The notes: generated by a model not told the origin, from the sequence alone. 64,000 nucleotides of DNA from Henckelia pumila (GCF_033568475.1 NW_027331831.1:7626001-7690000), one strand, 5' to 3'; numbered from the stretch's first letter, positions 37,901-50,524 are shown. Numbers and translations are program-made.

Positions 37901-38631
37901 CATACCTTTGATAAAGTAGATAAAAATTGGATGAACCACAATTTTTTACTCATCTCGTGTTTGTCTCATTTTTTGATTAATTTAATTTCATCTCATATTT
38001 AATTTCATCTCATGACATGTGATGTCATTGCATATATTTGGATGAACTATCACTCCAAGCCCATGGGATGAATGACGTGTTGTTTATTATATTTTTAATT
38101 TTGAATGATTATAATGTTTACTATTATATATTGTCTTAAATGTCCTTTCAATTGCAAACAAGTGAGGGGAAAAGACTATATACGTAAAATTTCACCTATA
38201 TCTAGGACTAGGAGTATGAAAAAATATCAAATTTTCAGTATAGCGAGGTTACCGTAACGAAAAATACTGAATTTACCAAATTTTCGATATACCGGAATTT
38301 TTTATGTTAACAATATCGAAGATTTCGGTACACTACAGTAAAAATATCGAATTTTTCGGCACGATAACAATGTAAAATTTAAAAATTTTGATATATATCG
38401 GAATATTGAAATTTCAGTACAATACGGTATATCACCCCTATCTATATCAATGCTAATATGCTATCATGCCCTCATCACATGGGTTAAGAGCGACATCTCA
38501 TCGAAACCATATGCAATGACATCACGTTTCATGAGATGAAATTAAGTTAACCAAAAAATTAGACAAACATGGAATGAGTGAAAAACTTTGGTTCATCCCA
38601 TTTTCATCTATTATATTAAACGGTACCTTTG
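37901..38631. mobile_element. Foldback element with about 130-bp inverted arms, interrupted by a MITE
   Basis: The left arm (37901-38033) and the right arm (38511-38631) are reverse complements. Shared words include GATGTCATTGCAT versus ATGCAATGACATC, AATTTCATCTCATG versus CATGAGATGAAATT, and GGATGAACCA versus TGGTTCATCC. Similarity continues inward around CCCATG at about 38060 and 38478. The smaller hAT MITE at 38204-38441 lies in the loop. No frame within it codes for a recognisable protein. Confidence 0.7.
38204..38441. mobile_element. hAT-type MITE, copy B of the TACCGAAATTTT family, nested in the foldback element
   Basis: Flanking octamers CTATATCT (38196-38203) and CTATATCA (38442-38449) match at 7 of 8. 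The interior shares the ATACCGGAATTTT/AAATTTTCGATAT wording of the 35497-35952 element, and the right end CACCCCTA inverts the left GGACTAGGAGT only loosely. It is a shorter, older family member. Confidence 0.6.
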
Positions 38632-39344
38632 CAAATCAAATCAAATAATTAATAATTAAAAATCGATTAAAACTGATTGATATGAATTTTAAATTTTGGT
38701 GGTTAAAGTTTTTAAACTAGCTATTATGGATATAAAGAAGTATCAATATGTACATATATGAAATAATGAAAGCATCAACATATTAAAAAATAATATGACA
38801 ATAATTTAACATGAAAAATATAAATCTTCAAATGAGTTACCTTAGTTTCAGACGAAACTTACAATCATCCGTTACAACCCTATCATGTCCACAACATATA
38901 GCTCTTTAAAAATAGTAAATGAAATTATCAAAGACATAAGAAGTAAGTAAAATCAGTGACCAAAAACAAAATCATAAAAACTCATGATGTGAGATCGTCT
39001 AGTCAATTTTGTTCAGACGAATCTCCAAAATGACCGACTCGTGAAAATTATTTTTTTTTTATGTTCAAAGTAATATTTTCACGATAAAAATATCATTTTT
39101 TTTCGCTAGTTATGTTATGAAAAAATTTTGTGTAACATATGTTGATTAATTTGCATGGGCAAAAAAAATATTGCTTTTAATGTCAAATATATATATATAT
39201 ATATATATATATTGTGTACTAGACGTCGAATTATTCAAAATATCATTTTTATATAAAAAATATTAGTTTCACTGTAGGTATGGATCGAGCCCACCCTTCT
39301 CATTGATCTATAAATATATATCTATGAGCTCGTTGCAAAAGACA
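38632..39344. other. Intergenic DNA with a GAGANCGTCT-type interspersed repeat and (AT)n run
   Basis: The segment at about 38980-39120 (GTGAGATCGTCTAG, then poly-T and AATATTTTCACGATAAAA) resembles 13325-13430 and 5280-5560. An AT dinucleotide run lies at 39187-39212. No gene is seen. Confidence 0.45.
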
Positions 39345-39349
39345 CATAC

Positions 39350-40633
39350 TGTAGTAGCTCGTACCCGAAATCAGTGATTACGGGATTAATCAACGCTAAT
39401 TAAACAAATTGGATATCGGATAGATCGGAAGCTCCGATGAGCGATCGAAAGCTCCGATCGAATTACGTCAGGCATGACGTGTGATAGGATCGGAAGCTCC
39501 GATCAGGATCGGAAGCTCCAATCACCCCGATCCGAAGTCAACCAGTGATATTTTGACACGTGACAGATAACGATGTTCGGAAGCTTTGATGGCAGGATCG
39601 GACGTTCCGATCGAGGATCGGAGGTTCCGAACGTGGTCTATAAATAGAAGGCCGAGGCTTCATTTTGATTTGCCAATTCCGAGAATTTCCTCTCTTTTTA
39701 GACGTTTTCGAGTTGTTCTAGTCTTCTTAGGCTTGGCCCGAAGGTCGACGAGGCATTCGGGAGTCTTAGCGGAGTTGTGCCCAAGTTCTGGAGGCATCGA
39801 CATCAAAGGGCTAACGAAGGACGAAGGTATAGCTTTTGTTTCCTAAAAATATTTAGAATTATGCAATAACTTAGTTAAGGCTTTTAAAGCACTTTAATAA
39901 TAGTAGTATCATTTGGCAGTGTAGAGAAGACTATATGCGCGGACCTAGAATTGGTAGAGCTTGCACTGATTTGAGGTACGAAAGTACTGTTCGAGATATC
40001 CTGACTGAGTATGCATGTATTATGTGACTGCATGGTTTATATGTCATTGATTTATGCTGCATTTATTTGCATACTGAGCTATTTCTTTCGAGATGTCTAT
40101 TAGTAGGGTTGTACCCTATCCTGTTAGTGGATGAACTTCCATGGCTTTGGGTCCGGTAAATCCACTGGTATTATGGTATGGGAGTCACCTCCTGAAGCGA
40201 CGGCACAATGTGCTACATACCAGGGCCCGGTCTGTCTTTGCATCTGATCCTTGACCTCGAGTTATAGGGAGTTAACTTTGCATGCATGTATACTCATACT
40301 CTCGTACTGAGCGTTTTATGCTCACGTCTCGTACTCTGTGTTTTTGGACACCCTATTCCATGGGGCAGGTTTGCGATTGGACGAGGCGGGTGGATCCAAG
40401 CGGGGCTAGGCAGTGGTTGGCCAGCTGGAGCCTCGCCTAGGTTTTATTCTGTTGTTATTTGGATTGATACAGTTGTTCGATCTGGTTGTATATTATTTGG
40501 GTATTTACAGATTCCTTGCCTTGGGATTGTATATTGTTTATGGTTTCCACAGTTTTATTCTGATATCCGTTTAATTAAGTTAATTGCATGCCTAAGTTCT
40601 GTTTAATAGGTGATCCAGTTAAGGGTCACTACA
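39350..40633 (+). repeat. 5' LTR of the gypsy element
   Basis: Runs TGTAGTAGCTCG...GGTCACTACA. It contains an array of ATCGGAAGCTCCGATC-type palindromic words (39420-39625) followed by a promoter-like CTATAAATAG at about 39638-39647. Compared with the 3' LTR it has scattered substitutions and an extra stretch of about 25-30 bp in the palindrome array. Confidence 0.92.
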
Positions 40634-40704
40634 TTTATAGTATCAGAGCATGCAAAGTATTCTTGGGATTTTTATTCTACATTTATGTTAGGTTAATTTT
40701 GTAG

Positions 40705-41600
40705 ATGGCAGATCGTGATGACCAGAGTTCTCATGACAGTATTGGTGGGCGTTGGGGTGATGCCGACCGGGAGCCTCGTCTGGAATGCTGCCATCGTCAT
40801 CGAGATAAGACTGTTTCAGTGTACGTCGATTCTTGCAGATGGGGCCTAAGACCTTGGGCGGAGGCGAGTCTCCGGAAGAGGCGGAGAACTGGTTAGACCG
40901 CATGGAGACGACTTTCCGAACGTTTCAATGCACCAAGGACCAGAAGATGGAGACACTGAGTTATCTTCTGGATGGACGTGCGCGTAGGTGGTAGAGGTTT
41001 ACTTCTGCACCTTTTGTTGCGGCGAGAGGAGTGGCCACCTGGGCCGAATTCCGCACAGCTTTCCACAAGCTATATTTTCTTCCTGCACTCCGACAGACGA
41101 AGACAGGTGAGCTTCTGAGCTTGCGGCAGGGAGCTTTGTCTATTGATGAGTACCAGCAAAAGTTCTTTGATCTGTTAGCCTATTGCCCGGAGATTGCCGA
41201 CAGCTCCAAGATGAAGTATAATCTATTCCTTCACGGCCTTAACCCTTAGATTCATGACCGTGTGGCGGTTGGTGACGACATGTCCTAAGAGGGTTTGGTG
41301 AGCCGTTGTCACCAGGCGGAGGACAGCATTCGACGGAACAGGTCTTTCTATCAGTCAAGACCTGCTAGTTCTTTGGGTCCCCGTACCCAATCTTTCAAAA
41401 AGTCTGGATCTACTTCTTCTTCCTCTGGCTCTACTGGTGTTGTCCGTTTCGGAAAGAAGGACAAGTGTGATCACTGTGGGAAGAACCAGTCCATGATACA
41501 AGTGCCGTAAAGCTTCTGGAGCTTGTTTTCGTTGCGGTGAGGTGAGTCATATCTGGAGGGATTGTCCACTATCTGGGGGAGGCGGTTCAGGATCTGGTTC
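40705..41600 (+). pseudogene. gag of the gypsy element (broken)
   Basis: The capsid-like frame (SPEEAENWLDRMETTFR...TWAEFRTAFHKLYF...LSIDEYQQKFFDLL) is interrupted by in-frame stops at 40992 (TAG), 41247 (TAG) and 41286 (TAA). A frameshift near 41500 precedes the CCHC zinc knuckle (CFRCGEVSHIWRDC, about 41528-41569). The first knuckle, CDHCGKN, is cut by that frameshift. Gag would form the virus-like particle. This copy cannot make one. Confidence 0.88.
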
Positions 41601-42297
41601 TCAGGCCACCGTTCAGCAGAGGTTGCAGGGACAGCCTGCTGGGAGTTCTCATTTGAGACCACGAGATTCTGGCCAGGTATTTGCCCTGAGACATGATCAG
41701 GCAGTGGAGGAGAATGAGAAAATCATCGCAGGTACATTTCTGCTTTATGGTATACCTGCTCTTGTACTTATTGACACTGATGCATCTCATTCCTTTATTT
41801 CTGCACGTTTTGTTAAGAGGCATAAGTTACCATGCGTTGCACTAAACGTAGTGATGTCTGTTTCTACTCCGACGGGCCAATATGCTTTGGCTAAGCGTCT
41901 AGTGATGGGTTGCCCTTTAGAGTTCGAGGGGAACATTCTGTTAGCGAATCTCATGGTTCTTGCGATGGATGACTTCGATTGTATTCTGGGGATAGACATG
42001 CTGACTACCTATCGAGCTTCAGTGGACTGCTATCAGAGATTAGTACGCTTTCATCCGGAAGGGAGTGAGAGCTGGTTTTTCTATGGTAAGGGAGCGCGAC
42101 CCCCGATGCCACTGGTATCTGCTTTGAGAGCCTATCGAGCTCTAGAGTCTGGCGGGAAAGGTTACCTTATCTATGCAGTTGATTTGTCCGCTGAGAGCGT
42201 TGGGATAGAGAGCATTTCGATCGTGGATGAATTCAAAATATATTTCCTGATGAGATTTCGGGTTTTCCTCCTGTTAGGGAAGTCGAGTTTGGCATAG
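41600..42297 (+). pseudogene. Aspartic protease region of the gypsy element
   Basis: An open frame carries the retropepsin region ALVLIDTDASHSFISARF at about 41758-41811. The catalytic triplet is DTD, where the family has DTG, a change expected to inactivate the enzyme. LGIDML follows. The reading frame shifts at about 42215-42240 before reaching RT. Confidence 0.85.
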
Positions 42298-43580
42298 AGT
42301 TGATGCCGGGTACTTCGCCTATTTCTCGAGCACCGTATCGTCTGGCTCCGTCAGAGATGCGTGAGTTGAAGAATCAGCTACAGAATCTTTTGGACAAGGG
42401 GTACATTCGTCCTAGTGTATCTCCTTAGGGAGCTTCTGTTCTTTTTGTAAAGAAGAAGGATGGGTCTATGCGGCTATGCATTGACTATCGTCAGTTGAAC
42501 CGAGTTACTGTGAAGAACAAGTATCCTTTGCCTAGTATTGATGACTTATTTGATCAGCTGCGGGGCACTTCAGTTTACTCCAAGATTGACTTGAGATCTG
42601 GGTATCATTAGTTGAGAGTCCGAGATCAAGACGTAGCCAAGACTGCATTCCGTACTCGCTATGGGCATTACGAGTTTCTAGTGATGCCATTTAGTTTGAC
42701 TAATGCGCCGGCTATATTCATGGACCTGATGAACCGTGTCTTCAGGGAGTATTTGGACAAGTTTGTCGTGGTCTTCATTGACGACATCTTGGTGTATTCG
42801 CATAATACGAAAGAGCATGTTTCTCACTTGCGGTTGGTACTGCAGACTCTTCGAGATGAGCAGTTATACGCCAAGCTGAGTAAGTGTGAGTTCTGGATGG
42901 ATCGAGTGGTCTTTCTTGGCCATATCATATCCCGGGAGGGTATTTCTGTTGATCCAAGCAAGATTGAGGCGGTGCTTAATTGGTCGCGACCGACGATGGT
43001 TGCTGAGATCCGTAGCTTTCTGGGTCTAGCAGGATATTATCGTCGCTTCATTTTGAATTTCTCTCAGCTAGCTCGACCTTTGACGCAACTTACCCGCAAG
43101 GGTGTTGATTTCGAGTGGTCCTTCGAGTATGAGGAGAATTTATGTGAGCTTCGACGGCGGTTGACTTCTGCGCCAGTGTTGGCATTACCGTCAGGATCTG
43201 GAGGGTATGTGGTGTACACTGATGCTTCTCTTCAGGGGTTAGGTTGTGTCCTGACTCAGAATGGGAATGTGATCGCATACGCTTCTAGACAGCTGAAGCT
43301 TCACGAGGACAACTACCCAGTCCATGATTTGGAATTAGCAGCCATTGTGTTCGCTTTGAAGATCTGACGTCATTATCTGTATGGCGAGAAATTTGAGATC
43401 TTCACCGACCATAAGACTCTCAAGTATTTGTTCACTCAGGCAGAGTTGAACATGAGGCAGAGACGTTGGATGGACTTGCTTAAGGACTATGATTGCGAGA
43501 TTAAGTACCATCCGAGAGCTGCTAATCTCAACGCTGATGCATTGAGTCGCAAGGTGCGACTATCCGCACTTCAGACTTGT
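42298..43580 (+). pseudogene. Reverse transcriptase and RNase H of the gypsy element (broken)
   Basis: RT begins out of frame with the protease ([15 protein letters not shown]). Stops occur at 42426 (TAG, where SPWGA is usual), 42609 (TAG, where SGYHQ is usual) and 43365 (TGA, where WRHYLYG is usual). The main open part, 42612-43367, retains the catalytic [19 protein letters not shown] replaces the usual MPFGLTNAPA. RNase H starts at [15 protein letters not shown] and runs through [13 protein letters not shown] to NADALSRK at about 43550. Confidence 0.9.
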
Positions 43581-45111
43581 TCGATGTCTAGTGCGATCAA
43601 TGACTGTTGTACTTCAGGATATACTTTCAAGCATAAGAAAGGTATGCAGAGTATCCAGATGTTTGCGATATTATCTGAGCCAGCTTTGTATTCGCGGATT
43701 CGAGATGCTCAGATATCTGATTTGAAGACCCAACGTTTAGCTCGTCTAGCTAACGAGGGTAGCTCGTCTGGATTTCATTATTAGTCAGATGACTTTTCTG
43801 TGTTTGTCTGGTAGGCTTGTGATTCCGCAGGATGTAGAGTTGCGAGAGGAGATTTTGTCTCAGGCGCATCGCACTAAGTTGAGTATTCATCCTGGGAGCA
43901 ACAAGATGTACAAGGATCTACGTACTCGTTTCTGGTGGAAGGGAATGAAACGCAGTGTTTATCAGTTTGTTTCGAGATGTTTGGTGTGTCAACAGGTCAA
44001 GGCAGAGCACCGACGACTTGGATGATTGCTTCACAGTCTGCCTATTTCTAAATGGAAATGGGAGTTTATCATAATGGACTTTGTGACCCATTTGCGGGTA
44101 TCCCCGAGGAACTGTGATGCTAACTGGGTTATGGTGGACCGACTCACCAAGTCAGCGCATTTCATTACCTATAGCCTGGAGTACAATGTGGATCGTATGG
44201 CTCGGTTGTACATTCAGGAGATCGTTCGACTTCATGGAGTGCCTGTGAGCATTGTCAGCAATCGGGACCCCAGGTTTACTTTTAGATTTTGGGGGAGTGT
44301 TCAGCGTGCGATGGGTACTACTCTTAGTTTGAGTACTGCCTATCATCCGGAGACTGATGGTCAGTCAGAGCGCACTATCCGTATTTTGGAGGATATGCTT
44401 AGAGCGTGCGTCATGGATTTTGGTTCAGCCTGGCAGGATCATTTGTCATTGATCGAGTTCGCGTACATCAACAACTATCATACTAGCATTGGGATGACAC
44501 CTTTTGAGGCGTTGTACGGACGACATTGTCGTACTCCACTTTTATGCGAAGAAGTGGGGGAGAGACAGGCTGAGGGGCCAGAGTTAATCCAGCAAGCTAC
44601 AGACATTGTTGATCAGATCAAGAAATGGATTAAAATTGCACAGGATCGTCAGGCCAGCTATGCTAACACTAAGCGTAGGCCTTTGCAGTTAGATGTCGGG
44701 GAGAGGGTGTTTTTGAGAGTGTCACCTTTTCGCAGGATTCTCAGATTTGGCCTTAAGGGCAAGTTGTCTCCCAGGTTTATCGGTCCGTTTGAGATCTTGG
44801 AGAGCATTGGCGATTTGGCTTATCGACTAGCTTTGCCACCGCATCTTTCCAGTATTCACGACGTGTTCCACGTATCTCTGTTGCGACGGTATGTGGTGGA
44901 TGAGTCTCATATTCTGCAGTGGTCTGAGGTTCAGGTGAGCAAGGATTTGACCTATGTTGAGAAACCTATTCGTATCCTGGATCAAAAGGATAAGGTTTTG
45001 CGGAACAAAATCATTCATTTGGTTTTAGTTCAGTGGCAGCGCCGAGGCACTGAAGAAGCTACTTTGGAGCTTGAGGACAAGATGCGTGAAGACCATCCTG
45101 AGTTGTTTTGA
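43580..45111 (+). pseudogene. Integrase and chromodomain-like tail of the gypsy element (broken)
   Basis: A stop at 43782 (TAG) and a one-base frameshift just after it, in a T run, precede the zinc-binding region (HRTKLSIHPGSNKMYKDL, then CLVCQQVKAEH). A TGA at 44023 separates this from the core. The second catalytic aspartate appears mutated: VSNRDPRF, where VSDRDPRF is usual. The Glu region SERTIRILEDML is kept. The final part (DVFHVSLLRRYV, then EKPIRILDQKDKVLRN to EDHPELF) resembles a class II chromodomain tail. Confidence 0.88.
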
Positions 45112-45229
45112 TTTCATTCTTAAATTGTATTTAGTTGCAAACTCTGTAAACGTTTGATTTGAATAAAGAATGTTTCTGATTTCTGTATTACATTTGGTAC
45201 TTAAGATCTGATTTTGAGGACGAAACATC

Positions 45230-45244
45230 TTAAGTGGGGGAGAA
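45230..45244 (+). other. Polypurine tract of the gypsy element
   Basis: The purine run AAGTGGGGGAGAA ends directly before the 3' LTR, the normal site of plus-strand priming in an LTR retrotransposon. Confidence 0.8.
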
Positions 45245-46501
45245 TGTAGTAGCCCGTACCCGAAATCAGTGATTAAGGGATTAATCAACGCTAATTAAAC
45301 AAATTGGGTATCGGAAAGATCAGAAGCTCCGATGAGCGATCGGAAGCTCCGATCGAAACGTCAGGCATGATGTGTGATAGGATCGGATGCTCCGTTCACC
45401 CCTATCCTAAGTCAACCAGTAATATTTTGACACGTGACAGATAACGATGTTCGAAAGCTCCGATGGCAGGATCGAACATTCCGATCGAGGATCGAAGGTT
45501 TCGATCGTGATCTATAAATAGAAGGCCGAGGCTTCATTTTGATTTGCCAATTCCGAGAATTCCCTCTCCTTTTAGACATTTTCGAGTTGTTCGAGTCTTC
45601 TTAAGCTTGGCCTGGAAGTCGGCGAGGCATTCGGGAGTCTTAGCGGAGTTGTGCCCAAGTTCTGGAGGCATCGACATCAAAGGGCTAACGACGGACGAAG
45701 GTATAACTTTTGCTTTCTAAAAATATTTAGAAGTATGCAATGGCTTAGTTAAGGCTTTTAGAGCACTTTAATGATAGTAGTATCATTTGGCAGTGTAGAG
45801 CAGACTATAGGCGTGAACCTAGAATTGGTAGAGCTTGCATGATTTGAGGTACGAAAGTACTGTTCGAGATATCCTGACTGAGTATGCATGTATTATGTGA
45901 CTGCATGGTTTATATGTCATTGATTTATGCTGCATTCATTTGCATACTGAGCTATCTCCTTCGGGATGTCTATTAGTAGGGTTGTACCCTATCCTGTTAG
46001 TGGATGGACTTCCATGGCTTTGGGTCCGGTAAATCCACTGGTATTATGGTATGGGAGCCACCTCCTAAAGCGACGACACAGCGTGCTACATATCAGGGCC
46101 CGGTCTGTCTTTGTATCTGATCCTTGACCTCGAGTTATAGGGAGTTCACTTTGCATGCATATATACTCATACTCTTGTATTGAACATTTTATGCTCACGT
46201 CTCGTACTCTGTGTTTCTGGACACCCTATTCCATGGGGCAGGTTTGCGACGAGGCGGGTGGATCCAAGAGGGGCTAGGCAGTGGTTGGCCAGCTGGAGCC
46301 TCGCCTAGGTTTTATTCTGTTGTTATTTGGATTGATACAGCTGTTCGATCTGGTTGTATATTATTTGGGTATTTACAGATTTCTTGCCTTGGGATTGTAT
46401 ATTGTTTATTGTTTCTGCAGTTTTATTCTGATATCCGTTTAATTAAGTTAATTGCATGCCTAAGTTCTGTTTAGTAGGTGATCCAGGTAAGGGTCACTAC
46501 A
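45245..46501 (+). repeat. 3' LTR of the gypsy element
   Basis: Runs TGTAGTAGCCCG...GGTCACTACA. It is closely similar to the 5' LTR but about 27 bp shorter, with scattered, mostly C/T and G/A, differences. The open frame 46211-46474 duplicates one in the 5' LTR and is not a gene. Confidence 0.92.
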
Positions 46502-46506
46502 CATAC

Positions 46507-49500
46507 TCAAATTGAGTTTCTATAATTGGAAATTTATAATAAATTAAGTTTTAATCATAAGTGGTTTTATAATTTTTATATATGTTTACAAAATAATCGA
46601 TCTGGTTTGGATTTTCTTTTTTAAAAAAATCTTAACTTTGAACCGAACCAATTATTTCGGTTGGTTGACTTCAAAATGGATCTAAACCATGACTGATTAA
46701 AGCTAGAAAATTGGTTTTTCCTCATTTTTGTTCCTACGAATTGTCAAAATTTGTCATAATGCAATATATATAGTTTTTTTTTTTTTTTTTAATTTTCAGC
46801 CCTTTCTGGCATCACGTCGGCTACATATATGCATTATGACATCAATATTGGCCACATTTAAGGTTAGAAAAAAGGTAATTTAATTATTCCACTAACATGA
46901 AAACTTTAACGATTTAAAGTGGGGAAAAAGGAAAAAGAAAAACCAAAACACACATATATATATATGGATATAAACTTTGTAGGATGATTTGGATAATTTA
47001 ATTTAATTGTCTAATGTTGTACACTGGAAAAATGTAGATAACCTACATAAACCATACATGGAATGAACTCATGTGTAATGAGAGATTAATTGATAAATAG
47101 ATTGGGACAGTAAGGAAAAGGCACATGGGGCCTCTCCATTTGAAGTTAAAGCTCAAAGACTCTGCTGTTGTCCATTGCTGCACTTGGATTTATACTTTGG
47201 CTCTGCAGTAATTTTAGAAAGTCACCAAAAAAGAAAATACCATCAGCTTACACCTATACAAATCTTGTTCTTATTACTTCTTCTTCTTCTTTTTTCCGTC
47301 AATCCTAAAGCAAAAAACTCGTCACGGACGAGCTTATTTGCAATCGTAACCTCCATCTTATAATATTTTCATAAGGAAAAATGTATCGCTTGATTTAGTC
47401 TTTTGTTATTTTGAAGAAACACCTACTATACATATATTTCATGCTGTGAAATTGTGTTTGTAGTATTTAAATATAGGAGTCCATAGAAAGTTGGTACATA
47501 TTCAATAAATAAAATGGGAGGGACCAAGAAAAAAATAATTGAACAGAGGTTTAAATTGGTATGGGTAAGTGATGAATGATAGTATGTGTGGGACTGGTAG
47601 GAACAAATTCTGTCAGAAAATTAACCTTAAAAAACCAGACACTTTCGACCTCAACAATTATGACACGTGGACCTTACTCCATTTCTGGAAATTTAACTTT
47701 TTATTCAACTCACATCCAATTGTCTTCCTTTCTATTCGTCCACATGCATTCTCTGCTATCTGATCAAATGCATCATAACAAAATTAATATTGTAGCTAGA
47801 TTTATCTTTTTATTCACTTATTTCCAAAACATCAATTATATCAAATCTTTTTTTAAAAAAAAAAAAACCATATAATATACACTAAAAATTAGATGATGAA
47901 TCTAAAAATTATTTTTATAGAATAAATTATAACATATTAATTAATTATGTGGGGGGTGCCTAGCTAGCACAATTCGAAATTAAAGTGGTCATAAACGCGG
48001 AAGTGGCCTGAGTTGTCACAAGGAAATGTCATTTATTTATCTGTGGGGTTAGTGAAACATACATACACACACACATTACCCAAAAGCTACAGCCCTCTCT
48101 CTTTCTCCCACTTTGAATCCGAGTGACTCCTCATCATTCATCAGTCACTTCATAAATTGCTAGCTTTATAAACAAAAATTTCAATAATTCTTAAAAAAAA
48201 AAATGAAATACAAACTCAATTATGATACATTATGTGTTAGATCAGTTAATTAATTTGCTGGTTTAGACGTACCTCTACAACGTTCTAGGATTTCGGCCAC
48301 TCGAAAAGTACCGATCTCTATAATATCTTCCGATCGATTGATCGTAACATGAGTGTTTGCTCTGATGAAGCCCTACTCGGAAATAATACTTATAAAATGC
48401 AACTTCTATTACGTACGGTAGCCACGGAGGAGATATATATAGTACTATACCAACTATTAACATAACATATAAAAGTTGCATGAGCTGACCACAAGGCATA
48501 GCATGCTTTATGGAAAAATGCCCAAAAGATTATAATCTCAACATTCCTTTTTCTTTTATATTAATGATTAATACTCGGAAAATATTTCGGGCATAAAAGT
48601 AGCAAAGAATGATTCTTCACAAATTAAAATATCGAGTCAAATATTCAGAAACGAATTTAATGTGATTACATTTTTAATTAATCACGAATAATGAAAATAA
48701 CTTTAATTAATTACTTGCATATAATTAACTTTTTTTTTTTTTGGGTATAAAGTGGTGCAAGGTACAATTCATTGAGGCTTAGGTCGAGGGTAATAAATAG
48801 AGTGGTCCAAAGTTACAGCAGTAGATAAATATATATCATCCATGACGAATATAGTATGGTAAGCCACTGTCTTAATGTATCGGTCTCTATCAAATTACTG
48901 CTTAATTAAAAAGAGGAGGATGTTTTTGTCCTGTAAAATTAAAGTAAAATAAAAGACATGGAAATTATTGTGACCATACATCCACCAAACTAATTAAGCA
49001 ATTTTTGCTTTCTATTTCCCCATTAGATTTTCTCATTTACAATTTTCAAATCCCATATATAGAAAAAGTACTGCCACTAAATTATATCTTTCGTATTCAG
49101 CCAAATAAAAGGTCATTAATTCTCTAATTGAGTGAACCATGTGAACTTTTATTACCATTTAATTTCGGATTAAGCAAGGTGTGAGTCTCAACAAATAAAT
49201 TTAAAACAGATTATATATTTTCCTTAAGTTTTGATCAATAAATAAGATGAATGAAGGAGTTATATATTTATTTTTCCAATAAGTACTCATGAACTCAGAA
49301 ACAAATAATTATCTGATATTTATTCTCAATTATTTAGAGTAGAAACATGGCACGATCATTTATGGAGTGCCAACTGCCAAATGTTGGGATAGATGTAGTT
49401 GAGGTGCAAACCCTAATATTAAATGCATGGAATAATAATAGAGGAAAACATCTCCCATCTCATATTCTTCTTGTCTCCAATGAACTGAACTATTTGGTAA

Positions 49501-49779
49501 ATACATCCATCATCTTGCCCTCTGAATTATTTCCGAAAATTAATTCTTTAAGGTTTTTCAATTTTAACAAGTAAAATTAACAATCACCGATTTAATACGT
49601 ACACTAATAACACTAAAAGTAATTTTGTAACTTAATATTCAAGAAATTAATAACATCTCTAAGATCTTTTTTTTAATCAGTCTTCACTAGGTACAACTTG
49701 CTAAATTGATAAAATAATAATGCTTTAATAGACCTTTATACAAATTTATAATATATCCAGTCAATAATCATTTAATGTC
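46507..49779. other. Intergenic DNA, no gene supported
   Basis: AT-rich, with poly-T at about 46772-46790 and poly-A at about 47854-47869. The minus-strand frame 48275-48499 (MPCGQLMQLLYVMLIVGIVL...) begins with a signal-like hydrophobic stretch, and the plus-strand frame 49347-49574 is open, but neither matches a family I know. Confidence 0.4.
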
Positions 49780-49784
49780 GTTTG

Positions 49785-49796
49785 TGTTGAAAAATA

Positions 49797-49833
<37 letters not shown>

Positions 49834-50076
49834 TTGAATATTGAATATTGAATGTTGAATATTGAGTTGTAAAATATGGAAAATTAGTGTGTGATGATGT
49901 AGATGATGATGTATTAATTTTTAGACTAATCTCAAATGTGGATCTATAAATAGGTCTTCATTTGTGATGAAAAATACAATTGAGTTGAGAGAAAAATATT
50001 ATAAAGTGTAGAGTTTGATATATTTTGAGTTTTGGAGTTTTTACTTTTTACCATAAATTTTTACTTTTTCACAACA
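49785..50076 (+). repeat. 5' LTR of the copia element
   Basis: TGTTGAAAAATAT...TTTTTCACAACA, with a (TTA)n microsatellite near its start and a promoter-like CTATAAATAG at about 49944-49953. A CGTTATCAGCACGA primer-site-like sequence follows at 50077. Confidence 0.92.
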
Positions 50077-50357
50077 CGTTATCAGCACGATCGCTCGAAG
50101 GTTCTCTATAATTTCCAACGCTCCAAAATACAAGAAGAAGTCAAAAATATTCAACAAGTAAGAATTTTTATTTTACTGTTTATATATTTTTATTGTGTAC
50201 ATATTAATATATAATATCATGTTATAAAAAAAAACAAGTTTTTTTCAAAACTTGTTATAAATCCTTGGAGAATGTTAAGACGACATCTCACACTTCCGGT
50301 AAGGGATACGACAAGTATAAAAGACTCTAAGGTTCGTAAACAATATAATCATATTTG

Positions 50358-50524
50358 TATAATTTCATGTTATTATATAAAAGGTTGTCTATGACACCGA
50401 TCTTATAATAATGTGATATGATATACTATACCTGACTTTATACTAACTATATTGGTATAATTTCATAATATTATATAAAAAGCTGTCTACGACACTGACC
50501 TTATAATAATGTGATATGATATAC
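50358..50524. repeat. Direct repeat in the copia leader, 98-bp period
   Basis: Two 68-69 bp units (50358-50425 and 50456-50524) share TATAATTTCAT..., GTCTA(T/C)GACAC, and TTATAATAATGTGATATGAT. They lie between the LTR and gag. Confidence 0.8.

Larger units (their letters stand above)
39350..46501 (+). mobile_element. Full-length Ty3/gypsy chromovirus-like retrotransposon (Tekay/Del-like), decayed
   Basis: Two LTRs, 39350-40633 and 45245-46501, enclose gag-pol. A perfect 5-bp duplication CATAC lies at 39345-39349 and 46502-46506. A PBS-like TATCAGAGC lies just inside the 5' LTR (about 40641-40649), resembling the initiator-Met tRNA site, and the polypurine tract AAGTGGGGGAGAA precedes the 3' LTR. 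Domain order is gag, protease, RT, RNase H, integrase, chromodomain-like tail, which is the gypsy order. The C-terminal PIRILDQKDKVLRNK...EEATLE segment suggests a Tekay/Del-type chromodomain. Several stops and frameshifts make it non-autonomous. Confidence 0.92.

Noticed and set aside
48275..48499. Minus-strand frame with a hydrophobic start, possible secreted peptide
   Set aside because: The hydrophobic stretch alone is weak; no mature-peptide motif, no cleavage site or family match.
49347..49574. 75-codon plus-strand frame beginning MARSFMECQLPN
   Set aside because: No known motif and no exon partners.
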